Positions 57,181 to 64,000 of a DNA stretch of 64,000 bases are shown one piece after another. The position numbers and the translations under genes are program-made. Within the stretch, counting starts at the first letter, position 1. Every line of letters starts with the position of its first letter. The DNA comes from Pilasporangium apinafurcum (Eukaryota; Oomycota; Peronosporomycetes; Pythiales; Pythiaceae): NCBI GenBank assembly GCA_001600495.1, contig BCKE01000054.1, positions 193,670-257,669 on the forward strand, read 5' to 3'. The notes below the pieces were generated by a model. It saw only the letters and a list, made by a program, of their open reading frames with translations. It ran no database searches and had not been told where the DNA came from.

Positions 57181-58130
57181 ATTACTCTTTGCTTTGCTTT
57201 TTTTTGTGGTTTTTTTTGTGGCTATTCAGGAGATTTTCGGAGAGTTCAGAAAGAAGTAGCGCTTTCGGACTGTTTTGGATTATTAGACTGTCACAAGCGT
57301 CTCTCCCCTAGCAATACTTTCCGGAAATGAGGTGAGGTGGTTGGAGAGTCAACAGCATGGGGGACCAAAAACACCCCTGTCACGATGCGACGACGCACAA
57401 CGCGTGGACAAGGCAGAGCAGACGAGGCGACGACAAACACCGGCTGGTGCTCCGACGAACCTGCTGTTTTTGTTTTAGGCCCTACACCTAGACGGTGGGA
57501 CTACTACGGAGTGGCCAAGAGCCAGTGAGGAACTGGCGAGAACGTTCGACATAGAACGATGGAAGAGGTACAAAAACAGGGTAAGAGCGACGGTTGGTCC
57601 ATGCAAAGAAAAGGAAAGATCGAAAGGATCCACACAAACGCATGTCGACATTGCAAGGTGTGGGCCGCAACCATTCATTACCCTACACCTTGTAAATGGT
57701 AGGGCTCAAAATGTGGCGTGTAAGGTTCGGAATGTCGTGGTTGCTTCATGTGGGGAAATGCATTACTTGGTATTGCTCTCACGCGTCAGTGTATTTTGTA
57801 CCTTGGTGGTTTTCCTTTTTGTGATTGGAGGTAGATCAGTGAACGGGAAAACAATAAAACGTATGTCTACTAATGTTTGGATGCGTTCAAGAACGCATCA
57901 ACGACTATCGTTTGGTAGAGGTTTGAGGAAAGTGGTGAGGAAACCTACTGTAGAATTCTGGCCAACCATTGGTTGAAAAAAAATCATCGCTTTTGTACCG
58001 ATGCACTTTTATAAGGATGAGGTATAGGCTTGGGAGGAAGCTCGTTTTTCTTCCTGGCAGCAATAAATATTTCGGACGCAAACGAAATTGGGTGCTGTTG
58101 ACCAATGTTTGGAATTTACACCTTACCTTT
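57181..58130. other. intergenic, no supported gene
   Basis: Upstream of the acidic protein. Frames at 57337-57528 and 57713-57976 have no signature. It may include decayed 5' sequence of the Fanzor E tail (for example a Cys-x2-Cys stretch at about 57645), but the evidence is too weak to call. Confidence 0.4.
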
Positions 58131-58180
58131 GGAGATCATATGAGACATCAATAGATGCCGGCAACTCAGAGAGGATCTCC
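58131..58180 (-). ncRNA. conserved Fanzor 3' hairpin, copy E (candidate guide-scaffold RNA)
   Basis: In the sense orientation GGAGATC pairs with GATCTCC, then TGAG/CTCA, a T-T mismatch and an apical CATC/GATG stem with loop TATT. The outer and apical stems differ in sequence from copies B, C and D yet still pair. Confidence 0.55.
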
Positions 58181-58290
58181 TTTTTTTTTCCTTTTTTCCT
58201 TTTTCTTTGGGTCCGACTCAACCAGCAAAAGCTAAGACTAGAGAACCATGAAATAGACATCTCCCCCAAAGTGTATCCTATCGATAGGAG
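58131..58290 (-). pseudogene. Fanzor 3' end remnant, copy E
   Basis: Only the tail survives. The minus-strand sense sequence GAGATGTCTATTTCATGG and TTGCTGGTTGAGTCGGACCC align with the end of the coding region and stop-proximal flank of copies B and C. An A/G-rich insertion and the conserved hairpin follow. The coding part upstream is not recognisable. Confidence 0.65.
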
Positions 58291-59095
58291 AAATGGGGGA
58301 TAGAGGCTGAGTAAATAATATTGGACGACGTCGTTCTCTGCGCTATTTCATTTTTATCGCATTATTTTTATCGCATACCCAAGTCCGTTGTTCATTGGTG
58401 AGAACTCGTATTTAGGTGTCAATCAACGATTCGTTTGGTTGTACAGATTACACACCTTCCATTTTGTTGGACGGCACGCCTAGCGCACGTTTTTGCCTCT
58501 TTTTGCCGGCAGTTTATGTTGCGAGGCTAATGCGACGAGAACACAACACCCGGTTGGATTTTTGCATTCTCGTTACGTTGAGACGTTTTGGGATTTTCCC
58601 ACCGCAGCCGGTATAATTGATGCTAGTTGGTATTTCATCGTCATAATAGAATAGCAAAGGGATGAAGGAGAGAGCGGAATAAGGACGTAGCTCTGTTTGG
58701 TTGGCATCATCGTGAAAGACGGACCTGGGGGATTTTGCCTTGAAAATGGTGGGCGTTGTTTTGCGAAATGGATTTGAGACACTAGAAAAAAAAGGTGCAT
58801 AGCTCCTTTCATGTGTCCAATTTATGCGGATGTTTTTAGTTCATGGGTGAAAAAGATGGCGTCTCGAACCCTAATGAGAGTAGAAGAAAATGATTTCCTC
58901 ATCGCAGAGTGGAGAGCACCCATCGACTGACGCCACGTAAAGTTGGCGTGAATATTTTGCTCTCCATAATCGCTCGAAGCGAGTAATCATAAGTGCGTGA
59001 TAAGTATCCATTTTTCTTTCGAACACTGTTCCTGATGGCTCGTTATATACCATGTTTTGTTATGCGCATGGTTTATTTATCCCAGGGCACTCCAC
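58291..59095. other. intergenic, no supported gene
   Basis: Spacer between Fanzor copies E and C. Short frames only; no RNA gene or repeat was recognised. Confidence 0.45.
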
Positions 59096-59133
59096 AGATC
59101 TTCTGAGATACAAAAGTAACTCAGGGAAGACCT
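59096..59133 (-). ncRNA. conserved Fanzor 3' hairpin, copy C (candidate guide-scaffold RNA)
   Basis: The sequence is the same as in copy B across the hairpin (AGGTCTTC/GAAGATCT, TGAG/CTCA, TAC/GTA with loop TTTT), again about 40 nt after the stop codon. Confidence 0.6.
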
Positions 59134-59720
59134 TTTGCTATGTTGCTTGGGTCCGACTCAACTAGCAAAAACTAGTCAAGACTAAACAATAGCGGAGTAG
59201 CCATCTCCGACACCAGGACTCGATGAGTCCAGGAGAATAGGTGCTCATTCTTGAGAAAGATGTTTCTAGCAGTGTTGACATTTCTATCAAGGACGAACTT
59301 GCAGTGAGAACCGTCGAAGACTTTCTGGTGCTTCATCGCGTGGTTGATTCTCCCACACCGAGAACAAGTCTTTGCTGTATAGTTTTCCTCACTCAACCAT
59401 CTTTCCTCCAGTTCTTTTTATCTTGCACTTCAGTAGCGTCTTGAATTTGTAGTGAGACCGCGTGATCGTCTTTCTTGACACCTTGCTTGAAATTCTTTTT
59501 TGTTTGGACGTCAGCTCCGAGGTCCCGAAGGATGGAAGGACTTCATGATAGTTGTCCGACATCATCGCTTTCATCCGTTGAAAGATCCTGTAAACTCTCT
59601 TTCTCTACGTGCTATCGCCGCCAATTTGGACAGTCCTGACTTGTTGTATTTGAGATCGGAACCAATGTCTGCAGCCACTTCACGATCTGAGAAGGCAGTC
59701 GATAGCAATGTTCGTATTGT
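59096..59720 (-). pseudogene. Fanzor remnant, copy C, with RuvC-III Asp changed to Asn
   Basis: The minus strand first gives EVAADIGSDLKYNKSGLSK (about 59660), shifts frame to MKAMMSDNYHEVLPSFGTSE and RKTITRSHYKFKTLLKCKI, then after a stop near 59388 gives SEENYTAKTCSRCGRINH, HQKVFDGSHCKFVLDRNVN and TARNIFLKN. This is the TnpB/Fanzor order: LPSFGTSE block, SHYKFK block, zinc ribbon C-x2-C, RuvC-III. The RuvC-III residue that is Asp in copies B and D is Asn here (RNVN), so the remnant would be catalytically dead even if translated. The C-terminus is almost identical to copy B. Coding ends at 59172. Confidence 0.82.
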
Positions 59721-59722
59721 GT

Positions 59723-59782
59723 TTAGCCTTTAGCCTTCAGATGTTTAATACCACGCGTGGTACAAGTGGGGCTAAAGGTTAG
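59723..59782. repeat. 60-bp palindromic repeat at the 5' side of Fanzor copy C
   Basis: Arms TAGCCTTTAGCC (59724) and GGCTAAAGGTTA (59770) pair at 11 of 12 positions around the perfect centre TACCACGCGTGGTA (59749-59762). It resembles the palindrome at the right end of the Fanzor A element in arm sequence, centre and size. It could be an element end or a solitary miniature element. Confidence 0.7.
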
Positions 59783-59944
59783 CGGGGTGCTTTACCGTCC
59801 ATAAATATAAATTCTACCAATCATATACATTGTTACTACAAGTTTCTACCAATTAAACATATATATCAACAAGCACGGTATATTTGGTTCGGCAATACCG
59901 GGCCAGCAAAATTGAGCAGATCCAGTGTTCAACAAGAAAAAATT

Positions 59945-61375
59945 ATGTCCAGCACTGAGGACAATGGCAACAAGAAGCGGCGATTTCATATCGCCATGTG
60001 CTGTGACTTCTTTTATCCGCGTCTTGGTGGAGTAGAGATGCACATCTGGTCGCTCTCGCAATGTCTATTGCGACAGGGCCATCAGGTGATCATCTTAACA
60101 CACGCCGTGAGTGACCATGTCAGCAAGCAGCTCCACATTCCCAAACAGCGCGCTGGGATCCGATGGATGACCAACGGGCTCAAAGTATACTACATGCCAC
60201 TCACGCCATTGGTGGACAACGTCACGTACCCAACGTTTGTCGGAAATTTCGCACTCTTCCGCACAATTTGTTTGAGGGAGCGGATCGAGATTGTGCATGG
60301 TCATCAGGCAACCTCGACGTTGATGCATGAATGTCTCATCCAGGCCAAGACCATGGGGTTCCTGCGCACAGTGTACACAGACCACTCGCTTTTCGGGTTT
60401 GCCGATGCAGCAAGTGTGCACTTGAATAAGGTCATGAAATTTTCACTGTCGACAATCGATCACGCGATTTCCGTCTCGCATACGTGCAAAGAGAACCTTG
60501 TGCTACGCGCGTCGATCAGTCCCGATATCGTCTCGACGATCCCCAACGCAGTCGATGCCACCAAATTTACACCTCCCTCCGACAAAGAGCTGCAACTACT
60601 AAACCACAAGCCGGGGACGATTAATGTGGTCATTATTTCGCGACTCGTATATCGTAAAGGCATCGACCTCGTAGGCCGTGCCATTCAGATAGTATGTGCC
60701 GCGAATGTGCACGTCAATTTTATTATTGGTGGTGATGGTCCAAAGCGGCTACTGATTGAGGAAATGCGCGAGAAATACCGACTACATGATCGCGTCCACC
60801 TCTTGGGCGCTGTGCCGCACTCTAAAGTGCGCGAAGTACTCTGTCAGGGTCATATCTTCCTTAACAGCTCGTTAACTGAATCATTCTGTATTGCAATTTT
60901 GGAAGCAGCCGCCTGTGGGCTGTTTGTCGTCAGCACACGCGTCGGTGGTGTCCCAGAAGTGCTGCCACCAGATATGATCAAGTTTGCTGCAGAAACCACA
61001 CCCGAGGCACTCGCTGAAGCAGTGCTGGAAGCATTGCCCCTGGTGCCACATATCAATCGCCAAGAGTTTCATGACCGCGTGGCACAAATGTATAATTGGG
61101 ATGCGGTTGCAGAGCGCACGGAGAAGGTGTATGCAAAGGTCATGCAGCTGCAGCAAACGTCACTGTTGCACCGGCTGCAGCTGTACCACGGAATTGGTCC
61201 GATCGCTGGTATGCTGGCGTGTGTGATCGCCGCGGTGCTGCATCTTTATTTATGCTGGTTGGAGATATGGAAACCAGCCAATAAGATTGAGCGCGCACTT
61301 GAGTGGAATTGCATGCAGCAGCATCAGCGAGAGATGGCGAATGATGAAGAAGTGAAAGAAAAGGGACCCCGATGA
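59945..61375 (+). CDS. PIGA: PIG-A, catalytic subunit of GPI N-acetylglucosaminyltransferase
   Basis: A 476-residue intronless protein from the ATG at 59945 (MSSTEDNGNK); an ATG 33 bp upstream is possible. It is a GT4 glycosyltransferase with the PIG-A/Gpi3 blocks CCDFFYPRLGGVEMHIWSLS, IEIVHGHQATSTLMHE, YTDHSLFGFADA, SHTCKENLVLRA, IPNAVDATKF, SRLVYRKGIDL, IGGDGPKR, FLNSSLTESFCIAILEAAAC (containing the E-x7-E motif) and STRVGGVPEVLP. A single membrane helix near the C-terminus (GMLACVIAAVLHLYLCWLEI) anchors it on the cytosolic face of the ER. It transfers GlcNAc from UDP-GlcNAc to phosphatidylinositol, the first step of GPI-anchor synthesis, with other PIG subunits. Confidence 0.95.
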   Translation: MSSTEDNGNKKRRFHIAMCCDFFYPRLGGVEMHIWSLSQCLLRQGHQVIILTHAVSDHVSKQLHIPKQRAGIRWMTNGLKVYYMPLTPLVDNVTYPTFVGNFALFRTICLRERIEIVHGHQATSTLMHECLIQAKTMGFLRTVYTDHSLFGFADAASVHLNKVMKFSLSTIDHAISVSHTCKENLVLRASISPDIVSTIPNAVDATKFTPPSDKELQLLNHKPGTINVVIISRLVYRKGIDLVGRAIQIVCAANVHVNFIIGGDGPKRLLIEEMREKYRLHDRVHLLGAVPHSKVREVLCQGHIFLNSSLTESFCIAILEAAACGLFVVSTRVGGVPEVLPPDMIKFAAETTPEALAEAVLEALPLVPHINRQEFHDRVAQMYNWDAVAERTEKVYAKVMQLQQTSLLHRLQLYHGIGPIAGMLACVIAAVLHLYLCWLEIWKPANKIERALEWNCMQQHQREMANDEEVKEKGPR

Positions 61376-61837
61376 AGATAAAGTGATTAATCATCGACGA
61401 TGCGTAACGTGTGATCTGCAAAGCGTGTGGCTATCTATGAAATAAATTTAGTGAATACAAGCAGATGGCCAACAGAGGCGAACGAATTGAGAGCGAGAAA
61501 AATGCAAGTTGAATGAAGAAGTTGCCAATACTCTTCCAAGTCAATGAGATGGGTTCAAAAATTTTGGTGAGTTCATGCGTAATCGTTATCCACTATTTTT
61601 AGATTGTTGATCACTTTGCAATGGAGACTGTGCCGGTTCTCTATCCAATCTCCTCATATGATTGGATAAAATACTGTAGTGGGAAATTATGATTGGTGGA
61701 TGAGATGGGTGACCATTCAAGCTGCGACAAGGAGCTTGGACCAACAACAGCAAATGGAATAAATGACTTGGCGCATTCAGCATAGCACAAGTCGAACGAA
61801 GAAGTAATAACTGCATAGGAGTGAAGAAGAAGAAAGA
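61376..61837. other. intergenic, no supported gene
   Basis: A 3' untranslated region of PIG-A (AATAAATTTAG at about 61441) and the promoter of the Nudix gene. Nothing else was recognised. Confidence 0.5.
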
Positions 61838-62660
61838 ATGGTTAATCAGTCTTTGCGCACCGCAAACAGCACCGTCAGCTCATGCTGTGATGATGTGGCA
61901 GAGTCGCAGATGGTTCAACGCCACTACAGTCAGCACTTGCAATCACGGGTGGGAAGGCATCTGCAGCGGTTCGATGGCAGCACGCGGCTGTTGGCGTGTG
62001 TGGTGGTGACACGGCGCGTTCGCTGCAGCGTGCATCACATTATGCACAAACGGCGACTGGAAACACAAACCTCTGATGTGAATGAGAACGACGATGCAAT
62101 AAGCACCAGCAGCAGTAGCGATTGCAGTCACATGGGCGAGGACCAGATATTGGTGATCACTAGCTCCAAACATCCGAACGAATGGATCATCCCAAAAGGT
62201 GGATGGGAGATGGACGAAACTGTGCACGAATGTGCTATGCGTGAAGCGGATGAGGAAGCTGGGGTATGAGTGAATGTTCCCAAAAGCTGCAGATCATAGG
62301 GATGTTGGGCTGACCTGGCAAGTATTGGTAACAGGTCGCCGGTGAAATCATTGCTGATCTGGGGATGTTGGATTTTCAGAGCAAGCAGGGCAAGCACTGC
62401 CGCTTTTATGGTTTTAGAATGAACGTGCAGCAAATTTTCCATGAATGGGCGGAAAGCACACGACAGCGGCAATGGGTAAGTCAAGTTCACACATGGAGAA
62501 ATTGGGGTGCTCTGAATGGAGAGTGGCTCTTTGATCTGTTAATTGACGTTGTGCGTGCTTTACGACTTGTTAGGTCTCTGTGGAAGAAGCGAAGCGGCGG
62601 TTACAACATCGACCAGAGATGCTAGACATGCTAGCGCGTGCTATCGATCGCTCGGCATAG
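61838..62660 (+). CDS. Nudix hydrolase, diphosphoinositol-polyphosphate phosphohydrolase-like, three exons
   Basis: Exons 61838-62263, 62335-62475 and 62574-62660, all phase 0, give 217 residues. It contains SKHPNEWIIPKGGWEMDET followed by HECAMREADEEAGV, an exact Nudix box (G-x5-E-x7-R-E-x2-E-E-x-G). The setting WIIPKGGWE and the later KHCRFYGFRM and RRLQHRPEMLDML match DIPP/Aps1-type enzymes that cleave inositol pyrophosphates and diadenosine polyphosphates. The N-terminal 60 residues contain LLACVVVTRR, the first beta strand; a Ser-rich loop is inserted before the Nudix box. Substrate choice is inferred. Confidence 0.88.
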
Positions 62661-62974
62661 TAAACTCAGTAAGGATCATTGAATTTGATGATAGATAACC
62701 AGCCATTCGCCATTTTGACTATCGATGAGTCACAGTAATCCACTTCCCCCTTCCCTTACATGGTGTATCCGCTCATGGCAGCCAATCATATTTCGTTTCA
62801 ATTAGCAAAAAGCCACAGGATTGGTTAAAAACACAGAAAGGTGAGTGGACGGAAAGATTGTTCCTCGCCCGCGTCTGCCTCGGTGGATATGGACATGGAG
62901 GCGTCCGCAAATGTGAGTGAATGCGGGTAAAAAGGGAAACGAGCAGAAAAAGCAAAGGAAAGTAAGTAAATGTG
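62661..62974. other. promoter region
   Basis: About 310 bp between the Nudix stop and the next start; no element was recognised. Confidence 0.5.
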
Positions 62975-64000
62975 ATGGTGATGGCAAAGCAAATGCGATG
63001 GTGGATGTGGATATGGTTGTTACTTTTGGCTGTGGTGGTGATTGATGGCGTATATGTGCCGTCGACCAACTGCCCAATCGTGGCAAAGACCGTCGTGATG
63101 CAGTCGACTCTGTTGAAGTCAGAAGGGTGGATGCGTGTGAGCAGTCATGAGTTACTCACCGTCGCCAAAAAACGAGCGACAATGATGCTGCAGTCTTCGA
63201 CAAATCTGGTGCTCACAGGTGTTGGGTTTCAAGCATTTCCAGTCTCTACTGGGCATTTAATGCATCGAGCATCAAACCAATCGCAGTGGTTGCATGCGAC
63301 GAGAGTCCAAGCTCCCAGTGAACGATGGGTACGGGAATCAGACGTGCTACTCGTGCTACATCCATCGAATTCAGCGCAGGAAATGACAGTGATGGTTAAT
63401 GTCAGTTTGGTTGACCAAGAATCGCATCAGCAGGTCCTTGTGTACGTCGTGCAAGTGGTAAAAATCATTTCAGATCCGAGAGAGCTGTTCAGTAGTGATG
63501 TCTTGAATCGTCATGTGCGTGTAAATGCTATTGAAGGTGAGCATATTGAGCTTCCTGTGATCGAGAAGGGCTTGTTTGCTGTTTCTAGTAAGTCAATACA
63601 ACCATGGAGCAAGTACTGGACTATGCACGTGGAAGTTCGCGGAATCGGATTATCTGAAGCAATAGCAGAGATAATATATGATGGCCAATCATTGTCGTTT
63701 GAAGCAAGGAAAGGACGTGATAGTGACGTGGTGCAGGTGCCCACTACTATTGATCACCTTGTGAACATGGGCGACAGAGCCACAATAGTGTTGTATCCAT
63801 CGAGTTCGACAGGAAGAGCAATGAATGGGTCGTTGGTATATAAATTTATATCCCAATCCTCGATATATGGCAAAAAGATAATAGAAGTGAGTCGCTCATT
63901 CGTACTCCATTGGCATCCCAATGAACAACACTTTACAGGTCCGTTGTCGATGCAGTCAGTGGTATTTGTGAACGAGTCACTGCGGTTGCCGAAGGAGGAG
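62975..64000 (+). CDS. secreted or type I membrane protein, N-terminal part only
   Basis: From the ATG at 62975 the frame is open for 342 codons to the right edge. It starts MVMAKQMRWWMWIWLLLLAV, with a hydrophobic signal sequence. The rest is rich in beta-strand-like segments (TVMVNVSLVDQ, VLVYVVQVVKI, HVRVNAIEGEHIELPVIEKG, HVEVRGIGL, VVFVNESLRLP) with few cysteines, suggesting repeated Ig-like or similar domains. A long extracytosolic region is likely. I do not recognise the family. The start could be the ATG at 62981. Confidence 0.7.
   Translation, partial: MVMAKQMRWWMWIWLLLLAVVVIDGVYVPSTNCPIVAKTVVMQSTLLKSEGWMRVSSHELLTVAKKRATMMLQSSTNLVLTGVGFQAFPVSTGHLMHRASNQSQWLHATRVQAPSERWVRESDVLLVLHPSNSAQEMTVMVNVSLVDQESHQQVLVYVVQVVKIISDPRELFSSDVLNRHVRVNAIEGEHIELPVIEKGLFAVSSKSIQPWSKYWTMHVEVRGIGLSEAIAEIIYDGQSLSFEARKGRDSDVVQVPTTIDHLVNMGDRATIVLYPSSSTGRAMNGSLVYKFISQSSIYGKKIIEVSRSFVLHWHPNEQHFTGPLSMQSVVFVNESLRLPKEE

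Noticed and set aside
1-64000. tRNA, rRNA, CRISPR arrays and bacterial-type operons
   Set aside because: None was recognised by eye; the gene structure is eukaryotic and no direct-repeat array was seen. A tRNAscan or Infernal run would be needed to exclude small RNA genes.

Overview
The window reads as nuclear DNA of an oomycete (Peronosporomycetes, stramenopile); I cannot fix the genus. The case rests on compact genes with few, short GT-AG introns (about 45-180 bp), an array of START plus FYVE-like zinc-finger proteins of the kind expanded in oomycetes, eukaryote-only genes (ferlin, PIG-A, HECT ligase, AIF-like reductase, PX-AGC kinase) and no prokaryotic operons. An assembly gap (N) lies at 16161-16225, and single Ns are scattered over 15.8-16.9 kb and at about 29.3 kb.

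Layout. 1-10.6 kb: four tandem minus-strand paralogues with a START-like lipid-binding domain and a FYVE-related zinc finger; the first runs off the left edge. 11.7-15.2 kb: an ankyrin/WW/coiled-coil scaffold. 15.7-16.1 kb: a small secreted Gly/Trp/Tyr-rich protein broken by an in-frame TGA. 17.4-19.1 kb: an AIF-like mitochondrial oxidoreductase. 19.6-22.1 kb: a six-exon MAPKKK-type kinase. 24.1-26.3 kb: a six-exon PX-domain AGC kinase with SGK3/CISK-like architecture, whose first five exons are easily missed. 26.7-27.7 kb: a type I membrane protein. 28-34.4 kb: a lipase cluster with one decayed copy and two intact tandem copies resembling bacterial family I.5 lipases. 35.7-42.6 kb: a ferlin with about nine C2 domains. 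42.9-43.9 kb: a tetraspan membrane protein. 45.0-46.5 kb: a TMEM184-like protein. 48.1-49.5 kb: NADP-isocitrate dehydrogenase ending in Ser-Arg-Leu. 49.9-55.8 kb: a TRIP12/UPL3-like HECT ligase with a Cys-rich insertion. 56.7-57.2 kb: a small acidic protein. 59.9-61.4 kb: PIG-A. 61.8-62.7 kb: a Nudix hydrolase. 63-64 kb: the N-terminus of a secreted or membrane protein.

The most interesting content lies between these genes: five decayed copies of Fanzor, the eukaryotic TnpB-like RNA-guided nuclease. Copy A (about 28.6-29.6 kb) sits in a roughly 1-kb element with terminal inverted repeats flanked by TTAA. It has inserted into the decayed lipase copy, so the two intact lipases give the empty-site comparison. 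Copies B, C, D and E (34.7, 59.1, 23.2 and 58.1 kb) belong to a second family. They share a 3' non-coding hairpin just after the stop codon whose stems change sequence but keep pairing, which makes it a candidate guide-scaffold RNA. Copy C has Asn at the position of the last RuvC Asp. The housekeeping genes show no functional grouping beyond the START-FYVE array and the lipase tandem.
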